Assembly (NCBI GenBank): GCA_964645155.1
Contig: CAZYBG010000006.1
Span: 1-64,000 of the forward strand
Source: CAZYBG01 sp964645155
Lineage (GTDB): Bacteria > Pseudomonadota > Alphaproteobacteria > Rhodobacterales > Rhodobacteraceae
DNA: 64,000 nt
Reading direction: 5' to 3'
Every line of letters starts with the position of its first letter. Positions within the stretch are counted from its first letter, which is position 1. Under the pieces are notes generated by a model, which had not been told where the DNA came from, did not search any database, and was given only the letters and a program-made list of their open reading frames with translations. The position numbers and the translations under genes were made by a program. Of the stretch, positions 1-8,950 are shown in pieces.

Positions 1-1
1 T

Positions 2-868
2 GTGGTGGCGCTGAAATGGACGGTCGCCGAGATGGAGGACCGCTACCGAAAAATGTCCAAGTTGGGCGTGCGCAACGTCGACGGCTATAACGCGCGCGTC
101 GCCGAGGCGCTTGCCAGCGACGAGCCGTTCACCCGCACCGTGCAGACCGGCTTCGACGAGGACACCGGCGCGCCGACCTTCGAGACCGAGGAGTTCGCGC
201 CCGAGAAACTGCCCTTCATCGTGGTGATCGTCGACGAGATGGCCGACCTGATGATGGTCGCGGGCAAGGAGATCGAGGCCTGCATCCAGCGTCTCGCCCA
301 GATGGCGCGGGCCTCCGGCATCCACCTCATCATGGCGACGCAGCGGCCCAGCGTCGACGTCATCACCGGCACGATCAAGGCCAACTTCCCGACCCGGATC
401 AGCTTTCAGGTCACCTCGAAGATCGATTCGCGGACGATCCTCGGCGAGATGGGCGCCGAGCAGCTTCTGGGCCAGGGCGACATGCTCTACATGGCCGGCG
501 GCGGCCGGATCAGCCGCGTCCACGGCCCCTTCGTCAGCGACGAGGAGGTCGAGGAGATCGTCACCCACCTCAAGTCCTACGGCCCGCCGGAATATGTGGG
601 CAGCGTCGTCGAAGGCCACGACGACGACAAGGCCGACGACATCGACATGGTCCTCGGCCTCGGCGGCAACACCGACGGCGACGACGCGCTCTACGACCAG
701 GCGGTCGCGGTGGTGCTGAAGGACCGCAAGGTCTCCACCTCCTACATCCAGCGCAAGCTCGGCATCGGCTACAACAAGGCCGCGCGCCTGGTCGAGCAGA
801 TGGAGGAGCAGGGCCTCGTCGGCCAGGCCAACCATGTCGGCAAGAGGGAGATCCTGGTGCCGGAGTAG
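2..868 (+). CDS. ftsK: DNA translocase FtsK, C-terminal part (5' end outside window)
   Basis: This is the C-terminal 288 residues of the septal DNA pump that moves chromosome termini apart during division. The frame is open to the left edge, so the N-terminal membrane domain and Walker A lie outside the window. Visible are the Walker B region (FIVVIVDEMADLMM, about residues 71-84), the conserved RecA-like stretch with MATQRPSVDVITG near 107-120, and the C-terminal winged-helix gamma domain (about 225-288), which in the family reads KOPS sequences and contacts XerD. The gene ends at TAG 866-868. Identification is firm; only the start is missing. Confidence 0.96.
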   Translation: MVALKWTVAEMEDRYRKMSKLGVRNVDGYNARVAEALASDEPFTRTVQTGFDEDTGAPTFETEEFAPEKLPFIVVIVDEMADLMMVAGKEIEACIQRLAQMARASGIHLIMATQRPSVDVITGTIKANFPTRISFQVTSKIDSRTILGEMGAEQLLGQGDMLYMAGGGRISRVHGPFVSDEEVEEIVTHLKSYGPPEYVGSVVEGHDDDKADDIDMVLGLGGNTDGDDALYDQAVAVVLKDRKVSTSYIQRKLGIGYNKAARLVEQMEEQGLVGQANHVGKREILVPE

Positions 869-1229
869 GGGGGCTTTGGAAACGGATGCCCTGTTGCCTG
901 TTGGCTGGGGATGGCGGCCGCCATGAACAGCGCTTCGGCCGCCCACCGTCGGGCGTTGGCAGTCCACGTTCTGCTGGCCTGTCGCAGCTGGCCGCATGAA
1001 GCCGGTCCGCCGCCGAAATCCGCAGGCCTGCGGGGGACACATCACCCGCCTATACCCGGCTTGCAGGAGATGGAGGTGTCGCCTGTCCTGGTCCGGCGGA
1101 CGGGTCGGCAGAGGTGGCCCGCCCCCGGGCAACCTCCGTTGGAAGCGCGATATTGCCTATCACTTGGTTCGGTGCTGGCCTGTTCCCATCTGATGGGCAA
1201 CACCTGACCGAGCAGTTGAGGACAATCCG
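869..1229. other. Intergenic gap between ftsK and lolA
   Basis: This 361-bp gap has no credible gene; the short open frames in it lack ribosome-binding sites and family features. Near its right end, 1181-1202 can fold into a hairpin with arms TGTTCCCAT and ATGGG(c)AACA, one bulged C and a CTG loop. It would sit in the lolA leader. A GAGGA Shine-Dalgarno lies just before the lolA ATG. Confidence 0.5.
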
Positions 1230-1835
1230 ATGGACCCGCTTCGCCGCAGCCTTCTCCTCGCCCCCCTGGGGCTGGCCGTCGCCGGCCGCCCGGCGCTGGC
1301 CGAGGCGATCCCGCTCGCCGAGCTTTCGCGCTACCTCAATTCGCTGGTGACGGCCGAGGCGCCGTTCACCCAAGTGAACGCCGACGGCAGCCGCTCGACC
1401 GGCCGGGTCTTCATCCAGCGGCCGAACCGGATGCGCTTCGAATACGATCCGCCGAACGAGGCGCTGGTGCTGGCATCGTCGGGCCAGGTCGCGATCTTCG
1501 ACGCCAGGTCGAACACGGCGGCCGAGCAGTACCCGCTGCGCCGCACGCCGCTGAACCTGATCCTCGCGCGGAACGTCGACCTGGCGCGCGCCGGCATGGT
1601 CGTCGGCTACGAGGACATGGGCACCGCGACCGCCGTGGTCGCCCAGGACCCGCAGAACCCGAGCTACGGCACGATCCGGCTGATCTTCACCGCCACTCCC
1701 ACGACCCTCAAGCAGTGGATCGTGACCGACGAGACGGGCACGCAGACCGCCGTCCTGCTCGGCGATCTCGTCGTCGGGCAGCGCTATCCGCCCTCGCTGT
1801 TCTCGATCACCGTCGAGCAGAGCCGGCGCAACTGA
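1230..1835 (+). CDS. lolA: LolA-like outer-membrane lipoprotein carrier protein
   Basis: Encodes 201 residues with a signal sequence (basic MDPLRR, hydrophobic stretch LLLAPLGLAVAG, cleavage expected near ALA-EA). The mature part matches the periplasmic lipoprotein chaperone LolA: LSRYLNSLVTAEAPFTQ near the start, then the GRVFIQRPNRMRFEYDPP strand characteristic of the family. LolA carries lipoproteins from LolCDE to LolB. Its position directly after ftsK matches alphaproteobacterial genomes as I know them. The ATG follows a GAGGA ribosome site at about 8 nt. Length is normal for the family. Confidence 0.88.
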   Translation: MDPLRRSLLLAPLGLAVAGRPALAEAIPLAELSRYLNSLVTAEAPFTQVNADGSRSTGRVFIQRPNRMRFEYDPPNEALVLASSGQVAIFDARSNTAAEQYPLRRTPLNLILARNVDLARAGMVVGYEDMGTATAVVAQDPQNPSYGTIRLIFTATPTTLKQWIVTDETGTQTAVLLGDLVVGQRYPPSLFSITVEQSRRN

Positions 1836-1844
1836 CCGCCGGCC

Positions 1845-2705
1845 CTACGCCCCGTCGATGAGGAGGGCGGCGAGACCCGCCCGATAGTCGGGATAGCGCA
1901 GGACGACGCCCAGCTCGTCCTTGATCCGGTCGTTCCGCACGCGCTTCGATTCGGCATAGAAGCTCTGCGCCATCGGCGACAGCGCGGCCTCGTCCCACGG
2001 CACCGCGGGCGGCTCGGGAAGGCCGAGCAGCCGCGCCGCGTGCGACAGCACGTCCTCCGGCGGCGCCGGGTCGTCGTCGCAGACATTGTAGACCGCGCCG
2101 GGATGCGGCCGGCGGATCGACGCCTCGAGCACCTGCGCGATGTCCTCGACATGGATGCGGCTGAACACCTGCCCCGGCTTGATGATCCGCCGCGCGGTGC
2201 CGTCGCGCACCTTCTCGAACGGGCCGCGGCCGGGGCCGTAGATGCCCGCCAGCCGGAAGATGTGGAGCGGCAGGTCCGTGCGGTCGGCCAGCGCGCGCCA
2301 CGCGCCCTCGGCCGCCACCCGCGCCCGCCCGCGTTCCGTCGCCGGTGCCAGCGGCGTCGCCTCGTCGACCCATCCGCCGGCATGGTCGCCATAGACCCCG
2401 GTGGTGGAGAGATATCCCGCCCAGCCGAGGTGCGGCGCCGCCGCCCCGATCGCCTCGCCCAGCGCGGCGATGACCGGATCGTGGCCGCCCTCGGGCGCGA
2501 CCGAGCTCAGCAGATGCGTCGCCGCCGCCAGCGCCGGCCCGAGGTCGGTGCCGGGCCAGAGGACGGCCTCGACCCCGGCGGCCCCGAGGCGCTCGGCCTT
2601 CCGCGGGTCGCGCGTCGTCCCGATCACCCGCCAGCCCTGCGGCAGGAGCCGCCGCGCCAGCGCCTGCGCCGAGTAGCCATGGCCGATCGAGAGAAGGACG
2701 TTCAC
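1845..2705 (-). CDS. SDR-family NAD(P)-dependent epimerase/dehydratase-like protein
   Basis: A 286-residue single-domain protein beginning MNVLLSIGHGYSAQALARRL, with the dinucleotide-binding loop GHGYSA replacing the usual GxxGxxG. This matches the atypical extended SDR proteins annotated as NAD(P)H-binding or YeeZ-like. Further family landmarks are YLSTTGVYGDHAGGWVDE (STTGVYG active-site region) and FRLAGIYGPGRGP. The start is GTG at 2705. It converges on lolA with a 9-bp gap and is divergent from the methyltransferase gene. Substrate is unknown. Confidence 0.75.
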   Translation of the reverse strand: MNVLLSIGHGYSAQALARRLLPQGWRVIGTTRDPRKAERLGAAGVEAVLWPGTDLGPALAAATHLLSSVAPEGGHDPVIAALGEAIGAAAPHLGWAGYLSTTGVYGDHAGGWVDEATPLAPATERGRARVAAEGAWRALADRTDLPLHIFRLAGIYGPGRGPFEKVRDGTARRIIKPGQVFSRIHVEDIAQVLEASIRRPHPGAVYNVCDDDPAPPEDVLSHAARLLGLPEPPAVPWDEAALSPMAQSFYAESKRVRNDRIKDELGVVLRYPDYRAGLAALLIDGA

Positions 2706-2831
2706 ACCCGGGCCTTTTGTGCCGCCGGAGCCCGGAGCGGCCCCGCCGCGCGACTATTTCCGCCCGCCGCGGCGATGGCAAGGTCGCGGCCCGGCTTGAT
2801 CTCCGTCGGCGCGGCGGCGAGGATCGCGGGC

Positions 2832-3455
2832 ATGAGCCCTGCGCCCGACCATCTCGCGGCGGCCTACGCGCTGCGATCGCCCGACGACAGCCGGCGTCTC
2901 TACGCCGGCTGGGCCGCCACCTACGACGTCGACTTCGCCCGCGCGACCGGCTACCGCCTGCCCGAGGCGGTCGCGGCCGCCTTCGCGGCGGCCGGCGGCA
3001 CCGGCCCGGTCCTCGATGTCGGCGCCGGCACGGGCCTCGTGGCCGAACGCCTCGCGGTCCGCGGCATCGGCCCGATCGACGGCACCGACATCTCGCCCGA
3101 CATGCTGGAGAAGGCCCGGGCCAAGGCGCTCTACGCCCGCCTGTTCGAGGGCGACGTGACGGCGCGGCTCGACATGCCCGACGCGAGCTATGCCGGCATC
3201 GTCAGCGCCGGCACCTTCACCCTCGGCCACGTCGGGCCCGGGGCGCTGGGCGAGCTTCTGCGGATCGCGCAGCCCGGCGCCCTCCTCGCGCTGTCGGTCA
3301 ATGCCCGGCACTATGCGGCGGCCGGTTTCGCCGCCGCGCTCGCCGCCCTCGGCCCGCGGATCGAGGGCCTCGCCGTCGACGAGGTGCCGATCTATGCCGG
3401 CCTGGGCCCCCATGCCGCCGACCGGGCGCTGGTCCTGCGTTTCCGCAAGTCCTGA
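2832..3455 (+). CDS. Class I SAM-dependent methyltransferase
   Basis: Encodes 207 residues with the SAM-binding motif I VLDVGAGTGLVAERL around residue 60 and the acidic post-I strand PIDGTDISPDMLEKAR. The sequence before it (LRSPDDSRRLYAGWAATYD) resembles small methyltransferases of the Williams-Beuren-like type. The substrate cannot be told. The frame is open far upstream, but ATG 2832 gives a normal N-terminus; the upstream part is shadow of the opposite-strand SDR gene. Its stop lies 2 bp from the convergent hydratase gene. Confidence 0.78.
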   Translation: MSPAPDHLAAAYALRSPDDSRRLYAGWAATYDVDFARATGYRLPEAVAAAFAAAGGTGPVLDVGAGTGLVAERLAVRGIGPIDGTDISPDMLEKARAKALYARLFEGDVTARLDMPDASYAGIVSAGTFTLGHVGPGALGELLRIAQPGALLALSVNARHYAAAGFAAALAALGPRIEGLAVDEVPIYAGLGPHAADRALVLRFRKS

Positions 3456-3457
3456 CC

Positions 3458-4237
3458 TCAGCGCCCCTTCCAGACCGGGTCGCGCTTCTCGGCGAAGGCG
3501 CGCGCGCCCTCCTTCTGGTCCTCGGACCCGTAGAGGATGTCGACGCTGGGCAGCTGCCGCCGGGTGATCCGGTTCATCGCGTCCTGGAACGTCCGGTCCT
3601 CGGCGTCGCGGACGATCTCCTTGATCGCGGCATAGACCAGCGGCGGCCCAGAGGCGATGAGCCGCGCAAGCTCGCGTGCCCGCTCCATCAGCCGGGCGGC
3701 CGGCACCACCTCGTTGACGAGGCCCCAGCGATGCGCCTCGGCGGCATCCATCCAGCGCCCGGTGAACAGCAGCTCCATCGCGATGTGCCACGGGATGCGC
3801 TTCGGCAGCTTCACCGAGGCGGCATCGGCCACCGTGCCGGAGCGGATCTCGGGCAGTGCGAAGCTGGCGTGGTCGGCGGCAAGGATCAGGTCGGCCGAAA
3901 GCGCCAGTTCCAGCCCGCCGCCGCAGGCGATGCCGTTCACCGCCGCGATCACCGGCTTGTTCAGGTCGCGCAGCTCCTGCAACCCGCCGAACCCGCCGAC
4001 GCCGTAGTCGCCATCGACGGCATCGCCCGCCGCCGCGGCCTTCAGGTCCCAGCCGGGGCAGAAGAACTTCCCGCCCGCGCCGGTGAGGATCGCGACCCGC
4101 AGGTCCGGGTCGTCGCGGAACGCGGCGAAGGTCTCGCCCATGATCCGGCTGGTGGCGAGGTCGATCGCGTTCGCCTTCGGCCGGTCGAGCGTGACTTCCA
4201 GGATGGCGCCGTCGCGCCGGGTCTTGATCGGGCTCAT
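3458..4237 (-). CDS. Enoyl-CoA hydratase/isomerase family, carnitinyl-CoA dehydratase-like (CaiD)
   Basis: A 259-residue crotonase-fold protein. The oxyanion-hole segments are visible: GGKFFCPGWDLKAAAAGD in the first half and AAVNGIACGGGLELALSADL in the middle, followed by ALPEIRSG with the Glu found in hydratases. Overall it looks most like CaiD, which hydrates crotonobetainyl-CoA, but general enoyl-CoA hydratase activity is equally possible. Its ATG overlaps the stop of the upstream CoA ligase (ATGA), so the two are translationally coupled. It forms the end of a minus-strand acyl-CoA block. Confidence 0.82.
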   Translation of the reverse strand: MSPIKTRRDGAILEVTLDRPKANAIDLATSRIMGETFAAFRDDPDLRVAILTGAGGKFFCPGWDLKAAAAGDAVDGDYGVGGFGGLQELRDLNKPVIAAVNGIACGGGLELALSADLILAADHASFALPEIRSGTVADAASVKLPKRIPWHIAMELLFTGRWMDAAEAHRWGLVNEVVPAARLMERARELARLIASGPPLVYAAIKEIVRDAEDRTFQDAMNRITRRQLPSVDILYGSEDQKEGARAFAEKRDPVWKGR

Positions 4238-6270
4238 GTCGCCTCCCGTATCAGCGCATCCGCCGCGACCGCGCGGGCCGGCGTGCAGATCAGCGGGTTC
4301 ACCTCAACCTCCTCCACCCGCGCAGCGTTTTCAACGACGTAGCGCTGCACTGCCAGGACGGCGGCGACCACGGCGCCCCGGTCGGCCGCCGGTCTGCCGC
4401 GATAGCCGCCGAGCAGGCGCGCCACCCGCAACCGGCCGAGCGCCGCCTCGATCTCCGCCGCCGCTGCCGGGACGAGAAGCGAGGCGCTGTCCTCCCAGAG
4501 CTCGGCCAGCACGCCGCCGGCCCGGAGCGTCAGGACGAAGCCGTGCGCGGGGTCCTTGACCACGCCGACCAGCAGCTCGGCCACGCCGCCCGTCACCATC
4601 TCCTCGACCAGGAAGGCGGCCGCCGGCATCGCCGCCGCTGCGGCGCCCACCGCCGCCGCATCCCGAAGACCCAGCGCGACCGCCCCGGCCTCGGTCTTGT
4701 GCGCAAAGCCCTCGCCCTTCAGCGCGACCGGGAACCCGATTGCCGCGGCCGCATCGGCCGCCGCGTCCGCGCCCGCGGCCCGGAGCGCCCTCGGCACGTC
4801 AAGCCCGGCCGCCGCCAGCCGCGCCTTGGCCTCCGCCTCGGCGAGGGTCCGGGCGACGCCGGGCGGCGGGGGCAGAAGAAGCGGAAGCGACGGCGCCGCG
4901 GCGGCGCCGATCGCCGCCGCCGCCTCGGCTGCGGCGACCGCCTCGGCCAGCCCCTGCATCGGCACGACGCCCCCCGCCATCAGCCGCGCCGCGACCTCCT
5001 CGGGCAACAGTTCCGGCAGCGTGGCGACCAGCGCCACGTTCCCCCCGGTCCGCGCCTTCGCCGCCAGCGCGGCCTCGGTCGCGCAGGCCCAGTCGGCGGG
5101 GTCGCAGCGATCGGCGCGCGGATAGTCGACGATCAGCAGCGTCAGCGCGAGCGCGGGGTCCATCATCGCCGCCCAGGCATCGGTCATCCGCGCCGTGTCG
5201 CGCCAGATGTAGGTGTTGTAGTCGAGCGGGTTGGCCAGCGCGACCATCGGCCCGAGCGCCGCGCGGAGGCCGGCGCGCTGGGCCTCGTTCAGCCCCGGTA
5301 AGCTCACCTGCCGTCCGACCGCCGTGTCAGCGACAAGCGACGCCTCGCCGCCAGAGCAGGAGATCGAGGCGATGCGCCCCGAGGCCAGAGGCCCGCAGAC
5401 ATGGAGCAGCTTCAGCGTCTCGAGGAATTCCGGCAGCGAGGCGACCCGCGCGAAGCCCAGCCGCCGGATCAGCGCCGCCGCTCCGGCATCGCCCCCGGCC
5501 AGCGAGGCGGTGTGCGACACCGTGGCGGCCCGCGCGGCCTCGGACCGGCCGACCTTGAGGACGACGACGGGCACCCGCCGCGCATGCGCCGCCGCCGCAA
5601 GGCGTTCCCAGGCGCGCAGGTCGCCGAACCCCTCGACATGCAGGCCGATCGCCGTGACCCGGCCGTCGGCGAGCAGCGCGGCCGCGATCTCGGCCTGCCC
5701 GGTCTGTGCCTGGTTGCCCGCCGTCACCACGTAGCCGATCGGCAGGGCGCGGCGCTGCATGGTCAGGTTGATCGCGATGTTCGAGGACTGGGTGACGATT
5801 GCCACGCCGCGTACGGCGGGCACCAGCCCGTGCTGGTCGGGCCAGAGCAGCGCCCGGTCGAAGGCGTTGATGAACCCGTAGCAGTTCGGCCCGAGAATCG
5901 GCATCGGGCCCGCCGCGGCGAGGAGCGCCCGCTGCAGCGCCGCGGCCTCGCCATCCTCGGCCTCGGCCTCGGCGAAGCCTGCGGCGAAGCAGGTGGCGCC
6001 CCCCGCGCCCATCGCCGAAAGCCCGGCCACGGCCTCGACCGTTGCCTGCCGGTTGACGCCGACGAAGGCCGCATCCGGCACCCCCGGCAGCGCGTCGAGG
6101 CCGCGGAAGGCCGGCACCCCACCCACGTCGGCAGCGGTGGGGTGCACCGGCCAGACCATGCCCGGAAAGCCAAGCCGGCCAAGCTGCGCCACCACGGCGC
6201 GTCCCCAGGCGCCACCGCCGATCACGGCGACACAGGCCGGCCGGAACAGGCGGGAAAGATCCCGACTCAT
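4234..6270 (-). CDS. NDP-forming acetate/acyl-CoA ligase family protein
   Basis: A 678-residue protein from the NDP-forming acyl-CoA synthetase family. The N-terminal CoA-binding domain starts LSRLFRPACVAVIGGGAWGR; a succinyl-CoA-synthetase-like middle follows with GPNCYGFINAF and VTQSSNIAINLTMQR. A C-terminal ATP-grasp domain contains FPVALKGEGFAHKTEAGAV. These enzymes activate carboxylates through a phospho-enzyme. ATG 6270 (MSRDLSRLF) was chosen over an upstream ATG at 6339, because the extra 23 residues are Gly/Arg-rich and overlap a repeat element. Coupled by ATGA to the CaiD-like gene; substrate unknown. Confidence 0.82.
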   Translation of the reverse strand: MSRDLSRLFRPACVAVIGGGAWGRAVVAQLGRLGFPGMVWPVHPTAADVGGVPAFRGLDALPGVPDAAFVGVNRQATVEAVAGLSAMGAGGATCFAAGFAEAEAEDGEAAALQRALLAAAGPMPILGPNCYGFINAFDRALLWPDQHGLVPAVRGVAIVTQSSNIAINLTMQRRALPIGYVVTAGNQAQTGQAEIAAALLADGRVTAIGLHVEGFGDLRAWERLAAAAHARRVPVVVLKVGRSEAARAATVSHTASLAGGDAGAAALIRRLGFARVASLPEFLETLKLLHVCGPLASGRIASISCSGGEASLVADTAVGRQVSLPGLNEAQRAGLRAALGPMVALANPLDYNTYIWRDTARMTDAWAAMMDPALALTLLIVDYPRADRCDPADWACATEAALAAKARTGGNVALVATLPELLPEEVAARLMAGGVVPMQGLAEAVAAAEAAAAIGAAAAPSLPLLLPPPPGVARTLAEAEAKARLAAAGLDVPRALRAAGADAAADAAAAIGFPVALKGEGFAHKTEAGAVALGLRDAAAVGAAAAAMPAAAFLVEEMVTGGVAELLVGVVKDPAHGFVLTLRAGGVLAELWEDSASLLVPAAAAEIEAALGRLRVARLLGGYRGRPAADRGAVVAAVLAVQRYVVENAARVEEVEVNPLICTPARAVAADALIREAT

Positions 6271-6304
6271 CGCCCGGCCGCCGCGCGGGCGGCGCCCGTG
6301 GGAG

Positions 6305-6336
6305 CCTCCGGCGGGGATATTTGAAGGACGGGGAAG
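6305..6336 (+). repeat. Left arm of a 32-bp imperfect inverted repeat
   Basis: Begins CCTCCGGCGGGGATATTT and continues into a purine-rich tail. Its reverse complement recurs at 6463-6494 with only a two-base swap in the middle (TGAAGG versus TGGAAG). From memory, similar CCTCCGGCGG(G)ATATTTGG segments are scattered between genes of many Rhodobacteraceae, so this looks like a dispersed intergenic element. The pair sits between two genes of the acyl-CoA block. Confidence 0.75.
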
Positions 6337-6462
6337 CAACGAAGCGTTAACCCCGGCATGCGATGGCTGGGCGCGCGGTACAGGCGGGGACGCCGATGAC
6401 CGCAGACGGGGAAGCCCTCCGGACCCGCCCGTCGGGCCGGGGGGCGGACCGCCCGTCCCGCC

Positions 6463-6494
6463 CTTCCCCGTCTTCCAAATATCCCCGCCGGAGG
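6463..6494 (-). repeat. Right arm of the 32-bp imperfect inverted repeat
   Basis: Reverse-complement partner of 6305-6336, separated from it by 126 bp. Read on the minus strand it gives CCTCCGGCGGGGATATTT followed by GGAAGACGGGGAAG. It lies 24 bp downstream of the acyl-CoA dehydrogenase stop. The two arms could pair in an mRNA spanning this gap, or mark the ends of a small non-coding element. Confidence 0.75.
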
Positions 6495-6518
6495 CATCTA
6501 TCTCTTTCTATGCCCCGA

Positions 6519-7679
6519 TCATGCCCCGAGCGGCCGCAGCAGCTCGCGGCCGATGATGTGGCGCTGGATCTCGCTCGTGCCGTCCCAGATCCGCTCGACC
6601 CGGGCGTCGCGCCACCAGCGCTCCAGCGGCAGGTCGTCCATCAGACCCATGCCGCCATGGATCTGGATCGCGGCGTCGGTGACCCGCGCCAGCATCTCCG
6701 AGGCATAGAGCTTGGCGCTCGCGATCTCGCGGTTCGCAGGCAGGCCGCGGTCGAGCCGGTCGGCGGCGGCGAGCGTCAGGTGGTCGGCCGCGTCGATCCA
6801 GGTGATCATGTCGGCGAGCTGGAAGCTCACGCCCTGGAAGCGGCCGATCTTCTGGCCGAACTGCTCGCGGCTGGCGGCATGGCCCAGCGCCGCGTCGAAC
6901 ACCCGCCGCGCCCGGCCGACGCACATCGCGGCCACCGTGATGCGGGTGGCGTAGAGCCAGGTGTTCATCACCTCGAACCCGGCCCCGACCTCGCCCAGCA
7001 CCTGCGCGTCGGGCAGGCGGCAATCATCGAAGTCGAGCACCATGTTGCGGTAGCCGCGGTGGCTGACCGAGCGGTAGCCCTCGCGAATGGTGAAGCCGGG
7101 CGTGCCGCGGTCCACCAGGAAGGCGGTGATGCGCTTTTTCGGGCCGGCGGCGGTCTGGTCCTCGCCGGTCGCCGCGAAGACGATGACGAAGTCGGCGTGC
7201 TCGGCGCCCGAGATGAAATGCTTGGTGCCGTTCAGCACCCAGTCGCCGCCGATCCGGCGGGCCGCGCAGGTCATCGACCGGATGTCGGACCCCGCCCCCG
7301 GCTCGGTCATGGCGAGCGCGTCCATCTTCTCGCCCCGCACCGCCGGCAGCAGGTAGCGCGCGCGCTGCTCGCCCGTGCAGGCCATCAGGATGTTCTGCGG
7401 CCGGCCGAAGAAGTGGGTCAGCGCCATAGACCCGCGCCCCAGCTCGCGCTCGACCAGCGCGAAGTCGAGGTGCGAGAGGCCGCCGCCGCCGATCTCCTCG
7501 GGGAAATTGCAGGCCCAGAAGCCGAGGGCGAGGGTCCTCGCCCTGATCGCCTGCGCCAGTTCGGGCCGCACTTCTCCGGCGCGCTCGACCTCGTCCTCGT
7601 GGGGATAGATCTCGCGCTCGACGAAGCTCCGCACGGTGGCGGCGATCATCTCCTGCTCTTCGCTCAGGCCGTACTGCAT
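6519..7679 (-). CDS. Acyl-CoA dehydrogenase
   Basis: A 386-residue flavoenzyme that introduces the alpha-beta double bond in acyl-CoA. Signature 1 is AMTEPGAGSDIRSM (about residue 133); the C-terminal signature region includes REQFGQKIGRFQGVSFQLADM and IHGGMGLMDDLPLERWWRD, ending with DGTSEIQRHIIGREL. The form is closest to CaiA/IVD-type dehydrogenases. GGAGG lies 6 nt before the ATG. It stands between the thiolase gene upstream and the CoA ligase and CaiD-like genes downstream, so one catabolic acyl-CoA route is likely. Chain-length preference is not visible. Confidence 0.88.
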   Translation of the reverse strand: MQYGLSEEQEMIAATVRSFVEREIYPHEDEVERAGEVRPELAQAIRARTLALGFWACNFPEEIGGGGLSHLDFALVERELGRGSMALTHFFGRPQNILMACTGEQRARYLLPAVRGEKMDALAMTEPGAGSDIRSMTCAARRIGGDWVLNGTKHFISGAEHADFVIVFAATGEDQTAAGPKKRITAFLVDRGTPGFTIREGYRSVSHRGYRNMVLDFDDCRLPDAQVLGEVGAGFEVMNTWLYATRITVAAMCVGRARRVFDAALGHAASREQFGQKIGRFQGVSFQLADMITWIDAADHLTLAAADRLDRGLPANREIASAKLYASEMLARVTDAAIQIHGGMGLMDDLPLERWWRDARVERIWDGTSEIQRHIIGRELLRPLGA

Positions 7680-7742
7680 GGCGCCCCTCCCCCGCCCGAC
7701 GCTAGGCCGGGCCGGGCGGGCCCGCCTAGCCCGTTTGCGACG

Positions 7743-8918
7743 TCAGACCCGCTCGATGGCAAGCGCAATGCCCTGGCCGCCGCCGATGCACATCGTGATC
7801 AGCGCCCGGCGCCCGCCGGTCCGCTCCAGCTCGTGCAGCGCCTTGACCGTCAGGATCGCCCCGGTCGCCCCGACCGGATGGCCAAGCGCGATCGCGCCGC
7901 CGTTGGGGTTCACCCGCGCCGGATCCAGCCCCAGCGCACGGTTCACCGCGATCGCCTGGGCGGCGAAGGCCTCGTTCGATTCGACCACGTCGAAATCCGC
8001 GGCCGCCAGGCCGGTCCGCGCCAGCAGCGTCTCGACCGCCGGGACCGGGCCGATGCCCATCACCTCCGGCCGGACGCCGGCATGGGCATGGCCGAGCACC
8101 CGTGCCCGGGGCGTCAGTCCGGCCGCCTCGGCGGCCTCCGCCCGCGCGAGCACCAGCGCCGCCGCGCCGTCGTTGATGCCGCTCGCATTGCCGGCGGTGA
8201 CCGTTCCGTCCTTCTGGAACGCCGGCTTCAGGCCGGCCAGCGCCGCGGCGGTGCTCGCCTTGGGGTGCTCGTCGGTGTCGAAGCTGAGGCTGCCCTTCCG
8301 GGTCTGCATCTCGACCGGCACGATCTCCTCGCTGAACCGGCCGGCGGCGATGGCGCTCGCCGCCCGGTTCTGGCTTTCCAGCGCGAAGGCGTCCTGGTCC
8401 GACCGGCTGACGGCATGTTCGCGCGCCACGTTCTCGGCGGTCACGCCCATGTGCCCGGTGCCGAACGGGCAGTTCAGCGCACCGAGCATCATGTCCATCG
8501 CCCCGGTATCGCCCATCTTCTGGCCCCACCGGGCCGCCGGAAGCGCATAGGGCGCGCGGCTCATGCTCTCGGCGCCGCCGGCCAGCGCGAAATCCGCCTC
8601 GCCCAGCATCAGCGCCTGAACCGCCGACACCACCGCCTGCGCCCCCGAGCCGCAGAGCCGGTTGACGTTCATCGCCGGCACCGTCTCGGGCACGCCGGCC
8701 TGCATCGCGGCGATGCGGGCCAGGTACATGTCCTTCGGCTCGGTGTTGATGACATGGCCGAAGACCACGTGGCCGATCTGCCCGCCCGCGACGCCGGCGC
8801 GCTCCAGCGCCGCCCGCGCGGCGATCGTGCCGAGCTCGGTCGGCGGCACCGCGGCAAGCGCGCCGCCGAAGCTGCCGATGGCGGTGCGGGCGGCGGAGAG
8901 GATGACGATGTCGGTCAT
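7743..8918 (-). CDS. Acetyl-CoA C-acyltransferase (thiolase, BktB/PhaA-like)
   Basis: A 391-residue thiolase with all three active-site blocks: the nucleophilic Cys in NRLCGSGAQAV (about residue 88), the GHPVGATGA segment with the catalytic His, and the second Cys in MCIGGGQG at the C-terminus. The internal NEAFAAQ motif is also present. It could cleave 3-ketoacyl-CoA from the neighbouring beta-oxidation enzymes or condense acetyl-CoA for PHB. The start is fixed by GGGAGG 8 nt before ATG 8918; the frame is open further upstream but only as shadow of the phosphoesterase gene. Confidence 0.88.
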   Translation of the reverse strand: MTDIVILSAARTAIGSFGGALAAVPPTELGTIAARAALERAGVAGGQIGHVVFGHVINTEPKDMYLARIAAMQAGVPETVPAMNVNRLCGSGAQAVVSAVQALMLGEADFALAGGAESMSRAPYALPAARWGQKMGDTGAMDMMLGALNCPFGTGHMGVTAENVAREHAVSRSDQDAFALESQNRAASAIAAGRFSEEIVPVEMQTRKGSLSFDTDEHPKASTAAALAGLKPAFQKDGTVTAGNASGINDGAAALVLARAEAAEAAGLTPRARVLGHAHAGVRPEVMGIGPVPAVETLLARTGLAAADFDVVESNEAFAAQAIAVNRALGLDPARVNPNGGAIALGHPVGATGAILTVKALHELERTGGRRALITMCIGGGQGIALAIERV

Positions 8919-8950
8919 GCGCGAGGCCTCCCTGGTCTGCACGGCCGAGC

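Noticed and set aside
911..1207. Short open frames in the ftsK-lolA gap
   Set aside because: No ribosome site, no recognisable domain and mutual overlap on several frames; treated as non-coding.
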